Positions 43,899-52,506 of a stretch of 64,000 nucleotides of DNA are shown here, in pieces. The notes under the pieces are model-generated. The model was not told the origin of the DNA, did not search any database, and saw only the letters and a list, made by a program, of their open reading frames with translations. Source of the DNA: CAJQQK01 sp963696075. GTDB lineage: Bacteria > Pseudomonadota > Alphaproteobacteria > Rhizobiales > Hyphomicrobiaceae. A program made the translations under genes and the position numbers. The DNA lies in the NCBI GenBank assembly GCA_963696075.1, contig CAVOJD010000015.1:124001-188000 (forward strand), in the 5' to 3' direction. Position 1 is the first letter of the stretch; each line of letters begins with the position of its first letter.

Positions 43899-44216
43899 TC
43901 AGCGGTTGCCGCCGCCGCCGCCGCCATCACCACCGGCGCCGCTGTTGAGCGCCTGGTTGAAGATGCCGTCACGCCAGTTCTTGAGGACCGGCGGGTCCTG
44001 CGGCTTGCGCGGCGGGGGTGGGGTGTAGCTCTGGCGGCGCCGTTCGGCCTCGGTGCAGGAGCGGCCCGGCTTGAAGGTGCCGTCGTAGATGTCCTGGCAG
44101 TGGTAGGGGTCGAAGGGGGCTGCGCTTGCTGTCGTTGGCAGGGTCGAGGCGGCAGAGAGGGTGGCAAGGGCGACGCCGGTGAGGGCGAGGGCTGAGGTGA
44201 GGGACTTGATGAACAT
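43899..44216 (-). CDS. Small secreted protein with a Cys pair and Gly-rich tail
   Basis: 105-residue protein with a clear signal peptide (MFIKSLTSALALTGVALA...TTASAA). The mature part contains two Cys (PYHCQDIYDGT, GRSCTEAERRR) that may form a disulfide, a proline-rich stretch (YTPPPPRKPQDPP), NWRDGIFNQAL and a tail of glycines. No family recognised. ATG at 44216 has GAAAGG upstream. The glycine-repeat tail may vary in length. Confidence 0.65.
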   Translation of the reverse strand: MFIKSLTSALALTGVALATLSAASTLPTTASAAPFDPYHCQDIYDGTFKPGRSCTEAERRRQSYTPPPPRKPQDPPVLKNWRDGIFNQALNSGAGGDGGGGGGNR

Positions 44217-44527
44217 TGGAGCAACCTTTCGGGTTTCAGGCCGCGTTTCGGGTCGCGGCTTGGGGGGCGTTCGGATCTCAGTGCATCCAGCGGATACATC
44301 TGGTTCGTCGCGCGGGGTGGCCGAACGGTTCAAAGGGATGTGAAATTTTTTTTCGTGAGCGCGGCACCAGGGCAGGCGCCCGGGCGTGTGGCTGTCCCTC
44401 TCCCCGCGCGCGGGGAGGGGGAGGCTCCGTCGTCGGCACCAGCGACAAGCAAAATACCCTCTGCCCGCGCACGGAGAGAGGGAGTTCAGCTAAGGTCTGT
44501 TATGGGCGCTGCGCCGTGCCGATGCGA
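44217..44527. other. Intergenic region with a REP-like palindrome
   Basis: CTCCCCGCG-CGCGGGGAG at 44400-44417 is a perfect 18-bp palindrome within a CCCTCTCCCC...GGGGAGGGGGAG context, and a decayed copy follows (CCCTCTGCCCGCGC, GGAGAGAGGGAG near 44458-44482). This resembles common alphaproteobacterial REP-type palindromes. No gene is supported here. Confidence 0.5.
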
Positions 44528-45274
44528 TCAGGTCTCGGCGGGCTTTGTCTTGTCGGCGATGAAGGGGCCTATTTTTGCCTCTGCGAAGGCGGGGCGGGCC
44601 TGGATTTCGGCCCACCAATGCGCGACGCGGGGGTGGCGGTCAGGTTGCATCTCGTCGGGGGCGATTTCTTCATCGATGCGCTTGATGAAGGGGACGGCGG
44701 CGATATCGGCGATGGAATAGGCATCGCCGACGAGCCAGCCGGAGCCTTCCATGGCGGCTTCCATGCGGTCGAGCAGTTTCACGAGGTTGGCGCGGGCGTC
44801 GGCGCGTTCTTCCTCGGTGTAGGGTTTGCGGGCGACGCGCAACCAGGCTTCGCGGCGTTCCTTCGAGGGGATGCGGGCGAGGACGGCGTCGAGTTCGGCG
44901 TCGGTCCATTTGGACGCGATGTCCTGAAAGACGTGGCGCCAGTTGAAGACGACGAGGTTCTGGATGAGGCCGTCGATGTGGCGGATCCAGTTGCGCATTT
45001 CGGCGCGCTCATAGGGCGTCGCGGGACGTAGCGGCGGGTCGGGGAAGACCTCGTCGAGGTATTCGCAGATGGTGCCGCTTTCGCTGATCGTTTTGCCGTC
45101 GTGCATGAGGGCGGGGACGACGCCCATCGGATTGATCGCGAGGTATTCGGGGGTGTGCTGCTGCTGGCGGGCGAGGTCGACGATGTGGCTTTCGTAGTCG
45201 AGGCCTTTTTCGGCGAGGCAGAGGCGGACACGGCGGGAGGCGGATGAGGCCCAGGCGTGGTGGAGGGTGAGCAT
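44528..45274 (-). CDS. Glutathione S-transferase family protein
   Basis: 248-residue cytosolic GST. The N-terminal thioredoxin-like domain has HHAWASSASRRVRLCLAEKG, with a Ser in the usual catalytic position, NPMGVVPALMHDG with the cis-Pro, and the glutathione-binding ISESGTICEYLDE. The all-helical C-terminal domain has GDAYSIADIAAVPFIKRIDE with the N-capping box. The substrate is unknown. ATG at 45274 is set by homology of the first strand; a longer frame is Pro-rich and unlikely. The first 15 codons and upstream DNA are duplicated at 47905-48100. Confidence 0.9.
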   Translation of the reverse strand: MLTLHHAWASSASRRVRLCLAEKGLDYESHIVDLARQQQHTPEYLAINPMGVVPALMHDGKTISESGTICEYLDEVFPDPPLRPATPYERAEMRNWIRHIDGLIQNLVVFNWRHVFQDIASKWTDAELDAVLARIPSKERREAWLRVARKPYTEEERADARANLVKLLDRMEAAMEGSGWLVGDAYSIADIAAVPFIKRIDEEIAPDEMQPDRHPRVAHWWAEIQARPAFAEAKIGPFIADKTKPAET

Positions 45275-45428
45275 GGTGGGGGAGGTTGCCGGGTTGGTTG
45301 CGGATGCTGGGAGCATGCCTTGAGGGGGAGGCGGGGGCAAGCAGGCGGCAACAGCATTGCTTGTCTTGGTCTTGCGATGACGGCTCTCGTCTGGAAGCCG
45401 TCATTTTGTGGCTGACGCGGGTGACCCA
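45230..45428 (+). repeat. Direct repeat, copy 1 (GST 5' end and upstream DNA)
   Basis: About 199 bp covering the first GST codons, its leader and a hairpin (ATGACGGC, then 12 bases, then GCCGTCAT followed by TTTTG). It is repeated with a few substitutions and small indels at 47905-48100 in the same orientation. This copy contains the intact GST start. Confidence 0.9.
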
Positions 45429-45470
45429 TACCGCCCGTTCAGGCAGATGCGCTGGTTAGGTGAAAGGAGG

Positions 45471-45860
45471 CTAGCGGCGTTTGGCGCGACGGTGGTAGCT
45501 ACGTTTGCAGGCGCGGCCTATGACCGACGCTTGCCAGCCCGTCTCGGTCTTCGTGAAGTTGACGCCGCGACTGGCAGCGCGGCGAAAATTTGCCCACGAC
45601 GTCCCGTATTCCCAAGCCGTGAATGCCTGCCAGTCCTTGACCGCCGCGCTGCGCGCAAGCGTCTTGCTCCGCCCCTCGCCGACGCCGGTATGAAAATGGT
45701 CGACCATGCAAGTCTTGCCGCGTTCTGAGCGCCAATCGTGCATGCCGGCCAAACCCGTGTCGTTGGCGACAGCACTGTTGATCGTCGCGATGCTGACCAT
45801 AACTGTCAGCGCTCGCCTAATCAGGTAGGCTGGGCGCAAGGTGAGATAAAATTGCATCAT
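45471..45860 (-). CDS. Small exported protein of unknown function
   Basis: 129-residue protein with an N-terminal export signal (LTVMVSIATINSAVA) and a mature domain with conserved-looking blocks: GKTCMVDHFHTGVGEGRSK, AVKDWQAFTAWEYGTSWANF and a late Cys in GRACKRS. I recall similar short secreted proteins in other Hyphomicrobiales, but no function is known. It lies inside the segment bounded by the direct repeats. Confidence 0.65.
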   Translation of the reverse strand: MMQFYLTLRPAYLIRRALTVMVSIATINSAVANDTGLAGMHDWRSERGKTCMVDHFHTGVGEGRSKTLARSAAVKDWQAFTAWEYGTSWANFRRAASRGVNFTKTETGWQASVIGRACKRSYHRRAKRR

Positions 45861-46048
45861 TCTGTCGAGTGGGCAGTTTGCGGAATCTGGTAGGCTCGAT
45901 GCATCGCTGATACTCTACCAGGATGGGATTTTCAGCGCATCAAACACGACTATCCAGGATGGCTGCGGCCGTTGCAGGAGCGCTACATTCCCCAACAGAA
46001 GACCCAGACCCAGAACTCAACAAGCTGCCCTTTCCAAGGAGTAGAAGA

Positions 46049-46549
46049 ATGTCGACGTCTTATCGCGCTATCCCAGGGACTGCCGTGATGGCTTTCCTCG
46101 CGGCCGTCGCCCTCAGCCCAACCGCATCATTCGGCGAGGAGGCAACCGCGAAAGTGCGGGCCGGAACGCTGACCTGCGAAGGCAAGGGCCGGGTCGGCCT
46201 ACTGATCGGATCGCGGGAAAAGCTCGCCTGTACGTACGTGCCGTCGGGCAATCGGCCGAAGCGCCGGCTCGCCGGGACGGTCACGAATATCGGTCTCGAT
46301 GTCGGCATCAAGGGACCGAGTGTGATGGTCTGGGGCGTTCTCAGCTCGACCACGGCCTTGCCGGCTGACGCCCTGAGCGGGCGTTTTGTCGGCGCCGCGG
46401 CTGATGCATCACTCGGACTCGGTGCCGGCGCCAAGGTGCTCGTTGGCGGCCACAACAAGGGGGTCGTCCTGCAACCGCTCAGTGTTCAGGGTCAGACCGG
46501 TGTCAACCTTGCGATCGGCGTCACCGGGCTCAGGCTCGATCCGCGCTGA
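46049..46549 (+). CDS. DUF992 exported protein
   Basis: 166-residue protein of the DUF992 family: signal peptide, then RAGTLTCEGKGRVGLLIGSR, LACTYVPSG, GLDVGIKGPSVMVWGVLS, GAGAKVLVGGHNKGVVLQP, and VQGQTGVNLAIGVTGLRL. The family is periplasmic or outer-membrane-associated in Hyphomicrobiales and has no known role. ATG at 46049 has AAGGAG at good spacing. It precedes an OmpA-like gene by 90 bp on the same strand. Confidence 0.88.
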   Translation: MSTSYRAIPGTAVMAFLAAVALSPTASFGEEATAKVRAGTLTCEGKGRVGLLIGSREKLACTYVPSGNRPKRRLAGTVTNIGLDVGIKGPSVMVWGVLSSTTALPADALSGRFVGAAADASLGLGAGAKVLVGGHNKGVVLQPLSVQGQTGVNLAIGVTGLRLDPR

Positions 46550-46639
46550 GCAAGATTGACAGCTCGTTTGTGCGCCGGCCGCTGTTTCAGCGAAAGCGCG
46601 GCCGGTGCGGGCGCTGACGTGAACCCGATGGAGATAATG

Positions 46640-47689
46640 ATGGTGAGATTTCGTACATTCGCAGCCGCGCTTGCTGCGAGTGCTTTTGTTTCGGGCATCG
46701 CGATGATGACATCGCCGGGCGCCCTGGCCCAGGGGCCCTTCACGCCGCACGAGGGGCTGACGATCACTCGCGCCTACACCAGTCAGTACGGACCTGACGC
46801 GGAGGAATTCAATGTCATCCGATCGGTCGGCCCGGACGGTGTTCTCATCGACTACAGCGATACACGAGGCATCGTTGCACAGCGCCTTGTCCAGTCCGGC
46901 GACCGCAGCGGCGCTCGCACCTACCTCATCGGTTTCGATCCGAGCCTGCCGGGCGTCATTGCGAACACGACATCGCTCGGCATCTCGTCAGCGCTTCTGA
47001 ACGAGTTGCGCACCCGCGGTTCGGCGTCGGTCAGCCTGATGTATGACAGGAAGCTGTCGACCATTCCGGGCGTTCTGACGGTCGTGAACGACGATGCGCG
47101 CATGCCTGTCATGATCGAGAGCCAGATCGTCGACGTGCCGGTCCTGATCGCCCGCGGCGGCTTTCAGCAAGGTAATCGCAGCGGAACGGGTTACTTCTAT
47201 TTCCTCAACGACGTGAACAATCCTGTCACGGTCGAATACAGGATCCAGTTCAGCTGGGAGAAGGCGCTGCGCACGACCCGCACGGTGCGCGTGAGCGCAG
47301 GCCGCTCCGAGCAGGCCGCCATGGAACAGACGCTGCGCACACTCCGAAAACTCGACGTCTATGGCATTCACTTCGACTTCGACAAGGCGACAATCCGCCC
47401 AGAGGCACGACGGCTGATCAAGGATATCGCGATTACCTTGCAGAACAATCCCACTTGGAGCATCGCTATCCGTGGCCACACTGACTCGCTTGGCCGCCCC
47501 GACTACAACGTCGCTCTCTCTGCCCGCCGCGCCGAGGCCGTGAAGCAGGCGATCATCCGCAACCACGGCATCGCTGCCGGCCGCATTACCACCTCGGGCG
47601 CTGGCATGAATGAGCCAAAAACCCCGAACGACACGCTGCAGGGACGCGCCCAGAACCGTCGGGTGGAGCTGTCGCGAACCGATCGCTAA
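46640..47689 (+). CDS. OmpA-family peptidoglycan-binding protein
   Basis: 349-residue exported protein. After a signal peptide (FRTFAAALAASAFVSGIAMM) comes an N-terminal domain of unknown fold (about residues 30-230), then an OmpA C-terminal domain from about residue 235: YGIHFDFDKATIRPEARRLI, IRGHTDSLGRPDYN, LSARRAEAVKQ and NRRVELS. The Asp and Arg that bind meso-diaminopimelate are present, so it should anchor the outer membrane or periplasm to peptidoglycan. ATG 46640 is best spaced from GGAG; ATG 46628 is an alternative. Confidence 0.85.
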   Translation: MVRFRTFAAALAASAFVSGIAMMTSPGALAQGPFTPHEGLTITRAYTSQYGPDAEEFNVIRSVGPDGVLIDYSDTRGIVAQRLVQSGDRSGARTYLIGFDPSLPGVIANTTSLGISSALLNELRTRGSASVSLMYDRKLSTIPGVLTVVNDDARMPVMIESQIVDVPVLIARGGFQQGNRSGTGYFYFLNDVNNPVTVEYRIQFSWEKALRTTRTVRVSAGRSEQAAMEQTLRTLRKLDVYGIHFDFDKATIRPEARRLIKDIAITLQNNPTWSIAIRGHTDSLGRPDYNVALSARRAEAVKQAIIRNHGIAAGRITTSGAGMNEPKTPNDTLQGRAQNRRVELSRTDR

Positions 47690-47904
47690 CTAGGAATGTC
47701 GGGCGATCAGGGCTCTGGGTGAAGAGGCAATTGCCTGTCGGCGGATTACATTATCTTGGCCTCGACAATTCACCTGGTAGCGCATCGCGACATGGTCTTG
47801 TTGCAACGCAACGGCAGTGCTTTTTTTGCAGTGGACATTTTAAGCCACTCAAGGCGCCACTGACCGATGAAAGCTTAAGCGATTTCGCATCGATCGTGTC
47901 GACG

Positions 47905-48100
47905 ACGGCGGGAGGCGGATGAGGCCCAGGCGTGATGGAGGGTGAGCATGATGGGGGCTTGCCGGGTTGGTTGAGGGAGTTGGGAGCATGCCTTGAGGGG
48001 GAGGCGGGGGCAAGCAGGCGGCAACAGCATTGCTTGTCTTGGTCTTGCGATGACGGCTTTCGTCTGGAAGCCGTCATTTTGGGGCTGACGTGAATGACCC
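47905..48100 (+). repeat. Direct repeat, copy 2 (truncated GST 5' fragment)
   Basis: About 196 bp matching copy 1 at 45230-45428 with a few differences. It carries only about the first 15 GST codons (MLTLHHAWASSASRR, read leftward) and then breaks, so it is a duplicated fragment and not a gene. The remaining 47690-48155 shows no gene. Confidence 0.9.
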
Positions 48101-48155
48101 GGAGCGGACCCAGTGTCCAGGTGCAACGCCTGTGTTGTTCTACGTAACTTGCGAG

Positions 48156-49013
48156 CTACACATGCTGCCAGACCTTCCAAGCCGAGATAAGTAGGATAGC
48201 TGTAAGCGCGGGCAGCAGAACGTGGTCGGGAACTAGACCAAGCATCTGGCCGCCAATGAAGGTTCCAACGATTGACCCCGCGGCCATTACAGCGACGAAA
48301 TTCTTGTTTGCGGCCAACACGTCGAAGCTACGGTCACGGCTGTATCGGGCAAACCCGACGATCATAGTCGGGAGACTGATAGCCAACGACAACGAGCCCG
48401 CGAGCTTGACGTCTGCCCCGAAAAGCAGAACGAGCGTCGGGATGAGAAGCTCGCCGCCAGCTACTCCAAGCACGCTTGCAACGATTCCGATGGCGAAGCC
48501 TGCGGCCAAGCCCGCTGCAAGTTGCCATACTCCCGTGAGCAATGCGGCTGTCGCGTCGCCGCCGTGGCCGAACAGCAGCGCACCGGCGATGAGAACCAGC
48601 ATTATCGATATAATGCGGTAGAGGCCACGGGAGCTAAGACGCATTGCCCAACCGGCGCCGAACCAGGCACCGAGGAGACTGCCCGCGAGCAGATTGAGAA
48701 TGATCGGCCAGCTATCGACTACGGTTGACAGCGGAACCGTCGCTGCCCGGAATGGCAACGCCGTCGCCACGACGATCAAGCTCATCGCCTTATTCAGGAT
48801 CACCGCTTCCAGAGCGCGGAACTTGAACAGGGTGAGCAGCAGGGGTAGGCGGAACTCCGCACCGCCAAGGCCTATGAGCCCGCCCAGAGTTCCGATGACC
48901 GCGCCACTGCCGAAGGCAGAAGCGGCACGACGAAATAAGGAGACGTCGTGGGCGCTATCGCCCCTAGAACTATTTGGATTTTCATCAGGGCCTTGCGAGC
49001 CTAGAGAGGGCAT
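48156..49013 (-). CDS. TauE/SafE (TSUP) family anion exporter
   Basis: 285-residue inner-membrane protein with about eight helices in two repeats. The family signature glycines appear in GTLGGLIGLGGAEFRLPLLL and ASVLGVAGGELLIPTLVLLF. TSUP proteins move sulfite, sulfoacetate and related anions. It is transcribed in the same direction as the ModE-like regulator gene upstream (about 70 bp), suggesting joint control. ATG 49013 is chosen over an upstream TTG. Codon use is less GC-extreme than in the main backbone. Confidence 0.85.
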   Translation of the reverse strand: MPSLGSQGPDENPNSSRGDSAHDVSLFRRAASAFGSGAVIGTLGGLIGLGGAEFRLPLLLTLFKFRALEAVILNKAMSLIVVATALPFRAATVPLSTVVDSWPIILNLLAGSLLGAWFGAGWAMRLSSRGLYRIISIMLVLIAGALLFGHGGDATAALLTGVWQLAAGLAAGFAIGIVASVLGVAGGELLIPTLVLLFGADVKLAGSLSLAISLPTMIVGFARYSRDRSFDVLAANKNFVAVMAAGSIVGTFIGGQMLGLVPDHVLLPALTAILLISAWKVWQHV

Positions 49014-49082
49014 GATTTCTACCGATATGGCCAATGGGAAATAACGGTAGTCGATCTGATCCTGACGTGTCGAGCGATATTG

Positions 49083-49448
49083 TCAGTCTGGGATATCGGT
49101 TGCGAGCTTACGTCGCAAACGCCGCAGTATCGGAGCGATCGATTTGTCGCTTGCAGCCTGCATATCGCGGTAAGCGCTCAGTACGTCTTCGCCGAGGGGC
49201 GTGAGTATGGCGCCCCCGCCTCTTTTTCCGCCCTTAGTAGCTTCAACCATTGGCCGATCGAAGTGCCCGTTCATGGTCTCGACCAAGTACCAGGCCCGCT
49301 TATAACTCATCGAAATCTTGCGCCCTGCCGCAGCGATCGAGCCTGTCTCTTTGATGCCTTCAAGCAGCGCTGCCTTGCCCGGGCCAATCCCAACACCTGG
49401 AGCGACAACGACCCGCAACTTCGCTCCAATTTTGTCCTTGTCCTTCAT
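49083..49448 (-). CDS. ModE-like winged-helix transcriptional regulator
   Basis: 121-residue DNA-binding protein with only the N-terminal winged helix of ModE: GPGKAALLEGIKETGSIAAA, GRKISMSYKRAWYLVETMN and GGKRGGGAILTPLGEDVL. The molybdate-binding TOBE domains are absent, as in many short ModE-like regulators. ATG 49448 is used; about 75 upstream in-frame codons are not protein-like. It probably controls the adjacent TauE/SafE gene. Confidence 0.85.
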   Translation of the reverse strand: MKDKDKIGAKLRVVVAPGVGIGPGKAALLEGIKETGSIAAAGRKISMSYKRAWYLVETMNGHFDRPMVEATKGGKRGGGAILTPLGEDVLSAYRDMQAASDKSIAPILRRLRRKLATDIPD

Positions 49449-49671
49449 GACGCACCTGCCGGCTAGCCTACAGATGAATTGTAGCAGGCGAGACGCCCAG
49501 AGGACGACCTTGGCCGTTGCGACATTCGCACAGTGTCGCTGATCATCAGCTGTGAGACAGAAACAGTTCTGGCCCATTGCGTCGACCAGGCTCTGTTCGG
49601 TTTCCGGTGTCCATCGAAAGCCGACAATCATGTCAGTCAGGCGATGATTGGTTATCAGCGCCCCGCCACTC

Positions 49672-50649
49672 TCAAGCACTCCCGATCAATATGCCCGCTG
49701 CGAAGACCAGGGCGCCGCCCAGCACGACCTGGAAGGCGGCGCGGAAGAACGGCGTTTCCATGTAGCGGTTCTGGATCCAGGCGATGGCCCAGAGTTCGAC
49801 GAAGACGATGAAGATGGCGAGCCAGGTCGCCGTCCAGAAGTCCGGGATCAGGTAGGGGAGCGCGTGGCCGAGGCCGCCGAGCGTCGTCATGATGCCGGAG
49901 GCGAAGCCGCGTTTGATGGGGGAGCCGCGGCCCGAAAGTTCGCCGTCGTCGGAGGCAGCTTCCGTGAAGCCCATCGAGATGCCGGCGCCGACGGAGGCTG
50001 CGAGGCCGACGAGGAAGGTGGTCCAGGTGTCCTGGGTGGCAAACGCGGTTGCGAAGATCGGGGCGAGCGTCGAGACGGAGCCGTCCATGAGGCCTGCGAG
50101 GCCCGGCTGGACCCAGGTGAGGATGAACTGGCGGTGGGCCTGTTTGTCCTCGCGCTCCTTGACGTCGTCGGTGACGTGTTCGGCTTCGAGGCGGTGGGCG
50201 GTGTTGATGTGGCCGGCTTCGGCGGCGGCGAGGTCGCCCAAGAGCTTGCGGGTGTCGGCGTCGGTGGAGTGCCTGGCGGCGTTCAGGTAGAAGCGGCGCG
50301 CGTCCTCCTCCATGTTGGTGGCTTCTTCGCGGATGCGCTCGAGCCCCAAGTTCTCGATCAGCCAGACGGGCCGGCGGGCGTAGAAGCCTGCGACATGCTC
50401 GCGGCGGATGAGGGGGATGGTGTCGCCGAAGCGCTTCTTGTGGAGGTCGATCAGGCGGCGGCGGTGCTCGTCCTCCTCCTCGGCCATGCCATCGAACATC
50501 TTGGCGCTGTCGGGGTACTCGGCGCGCAGGCGTTCAGCATAGGAGCGGTAGATGCGGCCGTCATCCTCCTCGGAGGAGATCGCAAGGGCGATGATTTCCT
50601 GCTCGCTCAAGTCGGTGAAGCGACGGCGCGAGAGTAGGGCTGGCAGCAT
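49672..50649 (-). CDS. mbfA: MbfA, membrane-bound ferritin-like iron exporter
   Basis: 325-residue fusion of an N-terminal ferritin-like (erythrin-vacuolar iron transport) domain and a C-terminal VIT1/CCC1-like membrane domain. The di-iron ligands are suggested by ISSEEDDGRIYRSYAE, MAEEEDEHRRRLIDLH, TNMEEDARRFYL and AAAEAGHINTAH. The membrane part has QPGLAGLMDGSVSTLAPIFA and SMGFTEAASDDG. In Agrobacterium and Bradyrhizobium MbfA exports iron and protects against peroxide. ATG 50649 has GGAG nine bases upstream. An Irr-type box lies 40 bp upstream. Confidence 0.93.
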   Translation of the reverse strand: MLPALLSRRRFTDLSEQEIIALAISSEEDDGRIYRSYAERLRAEYPDSAKMFDGMAEEEDEHRRRLIDLHKKRFGDTIPLIRREHVAGFYARRPVWLIENLGLERIREEATNMEEDARRFYLNAARHSTDADTRKLLGDLAAAEAGHINTAHRLEAEHVTDDVKEREDKQAHRQFILTWVQPGLAGLMDGSVSTLAPIFATAFATQDTWTTFLVGLAASVGAGISMGFTEAASDDGELSGRGSPIKRGFASGIMTTLGGLGHALPYLIPDFWTATWLAIFIVFVELWAIAWIQNRYMETPFFRAAFQVVLGGALVFAAGILIGSA

Positions 50650-50687
50650 AGGGATGGGCTCCGGGTGGGCTCCGCGGGGATGCACTG

Positions 50688-50704
50688 ATTAGAACGATTC
50701 TAAT
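50688..50704. promoter_or_regulatory. Iron control element (Irr box) upstream of mbfA
   Basis: ATTAGAACGATTCTAAT is a perfect 17-bp palindrome matching the ICE core TTAGAA-N3-TTCTAA bound by Irr in Hyphomicrobiales and Rhodobacterales. It lies about 40 bp upstream of the mbfA start, consistent with Irr repression when iron is low. Confidence 0.88.
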
Positions 50705-50953
50705 TTATTGATGGATCGCTCACTTCGCAACTGCGAAGGCGCGTGTGAATGACGCGGCGGTCTCAGTGCGGGGGGCCATTGCCCTCGGGCGGCTTATCCT
50801 TATGATACGCAGATCGGTATCGCCTGCGCTTGAACGGGCGTAGAGAGAGATGCCGCCTGAGCTTCCCGCCAATCGCGGACCGTCCCTTCCGACCGGAGGC
50901 ACGCTTTTGCGTGTCGCCCGCCACCCTTAAAGACTACAAGTGCGGATCGACAG

Positions 50954-52099
50954 ATGATCAATATTGCCGTTACGGCCGAGGCGGGTGACGAGACCCGTGT
51001 CGCCGTTTCCCCGGAGACCGTCAAGAAATTCACCGGCCTTGGCGCCAAGGTGATCGTTCAGTCGGGCGCTGGAGAGCGCTCGCGGTTCTCGGACCAGATG
51101 CTGAAAGATAACGGTGCGGACATCGCGGCGAGCGCGAGCGAGGCGGCTGGCAAGGCGGATGTTCTGCTCGCGGTCCGGCGGCCGTCGATGGAGACGATCA
51201 AGGCGCTCAAGCCGGGTGCGGTCGTGGTTGCGATGATGGACCCGTTCGGGGATCGCGCGGCACTCGATGAACTGGCGGGCACGGGCACGACCACTTTCAC
51301 AATGGAATTCATGCCGCGCATCACGCGGGCGCAGTCGATGGACGTGCTGTCCAGCCAGGCGAACCTGGCGGGCTACAAGGCGGTGGTCGATGCGGCCTCG
51401 ATGTTCGAGCAGGCGATGCCGATGATGATGACGGCGGCCGGGACGGTGCCGGCGGCGAAGATCTTCATCATGGGGGTCGGGGTTGCGGGGCTGCAGGCGA
51501 TCGCGACGGGACGGCGGCTTGGCGGGATCGTTTCGGCGACGGACGTGAGGCCTGCGACCAAGGAGCAGGTGGCCTCGCTCGGTGCCAAGTTCATCGCGGT
51601 CGAGGACGAAGAATTCAAGCAGGCGCAGACAGAAGCCGGTTATGCCAAGCCGATGTCGCCGGAATACCAGAAGAAGCAGGCGGAACTGGTTGCAAGCCAC
51701 ATTGCCAACCAGGACATCGTGATCACGACCGCGCTCATTCCGGGACGGCCAGCGCCGAAGCTGATCACCAAGGCGATGGTGGAGAGCATGAAGCCGGGCT
51801 CGATCATCGTCGACCTTGCAGCGGAACGCGGCGGCAACTGCGAACTGACCAAGCCGGGTGAGATTGCCGATCACGGCGGGGTGCGGATCGCAGGCCCGAT
51901 CAACCTCGCGGGCTCGGTGCCGGTCAATGCGTCCGCGCTCTATTCGCGCAACCTCTTAACGTTCCTGACGCCCTTCATCGACAAGGAAACAGGGGACTTC
52001 AAGATTGATTGGGACGATGAACTCGTCAAAGGCACGCTGCTGACGAAAGACGGCAAGGTCGTGCATCCCAACCTGCAACCCAAAACGGATGGGGAGTGA
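50954..52099 (+). CDS. pntAA: NAD(P) transhydrogenase subunit alpha part 1
   Basis: 381-residue soluble dI domain that binds NAD(H) in the proton-translocating transhydrogenase, which makes NADPH from NADH using the proton gradient. RVAVSPETVKKFTGLGAKV, MEFMPRITRAQSMDVLSSQA, FIMGVGVAGLQAIATGRRLG and VVDLAAERGGN-type text (here IIVDLAAERGGNCELT) are diagnostic. The alpha subunit is split, so this protein ends before the membrane helices, which are in pntAB. It is the first gene of the operon. Confidence 0.96.
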   Translation: MINIAVTAEAGDETRVAVSPETVKKFTGLGAKVIVQSGAGERSRFSDQMLKDNGADIAASASEAAGKADVLLAVRRPSMETIKALKPGAVVVAMMDPFGDRAALDELAGTGTTTFTMEFMPRITRAQSMDVLSSQANLAGYKAVVDAASMFEQAMPMMMTAAGTVPAAKIFIMGVGVAGLQAIATGRRLGGIVSATDVRPATKEQVASLGAKFIAVEDEEFKQAQTEAGYAKPMSPEYQKKQAELVASHIANQDIVITTALIPGRPAPKLITKAMVESMKPGSIIVDLAAERGGNCELTKPGEIADHGGVRIAGPINLAGSVPVNASALYSRNLLTFLTPFIDKETGDFKIDWDDELVKGTLLTKDGKVVHPNLQPKTDGE

Positions 52100-52106
52100 T
52101 CCAGCG

Positions 52107-52496
52107 ATGAAAAACAAAACCTGGATGTGGGCGATGGCCCTGATCGGTCTCCTGTTTCCTGGCGCGGCGTTCGCGGCCGGTGGACAGGGTGATCTGGTGG
52201 ACCCCTCGGTCTATCGCCTGATGGTGTTCGTGATCGCGATTTTCGTTGGCTATTACGTGGTGTGGAGCGTGACGCCCGCGCTGCACACGCCCTTGATGAG
52301 CGTGACGAACGCGATCTCCTCGGTGATCGTGGTTGGCGCGCTGTTGTCGGTCGGGGTTGTTGCCGTGGGCTCGGGCTCGGGCGTTGCGCGGTTCTTTGGT
52401 TTCCTCGCGTTGATCATGGCGTCGGTCAATATCTTCGGCGGCTTCCTCGTCACGCAGCGCATGCTTGCGATGTACAAGAAGAAAGACAGCAAGTGA
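52107..52496 (+). CDS. pntAB: NAD(P) transhydrogenase subunit alpha part 2
   Basis: 129-residue membrane part of the split alpha subunit. After a short leader come about four hydrophobic segments: YRLMVFVIAIFVGYYVVWSV, PLMSVTNAISSVIVVGALL, FFGFLALIMASVNIFGGFLV, then TQRMLAMYKKKD. HTPLMSVTNAIS is a characteristic stretch of dII. ATG 52107 has GGGAG about ten bases upstream and lies seven bases after the pntAA stop. Confidence 0.95.
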   Translation: MKNKTWMWAMALIGLLFPGAAFAAGGQGDLVDPSVYRLMVFVIAIFVGYYVVWSVTPALHTPLMSVTNAISSVIVVGALLSVGVVAVGSGSGVARFFGFLALIMASVNIFGGFLVTQRMLAMYKKKDSK

Positions 52497-52506
52497 GCCG
52501 GCGGCG

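Noticed and set aside
49449..49679. N-terminal extension of the ModE-like regulator
   Set aside because: About 75 extra in-frame codons lack a ribosome-binding site and do not resemble any ModE part. ATG 49448 gives a standard short regulator.
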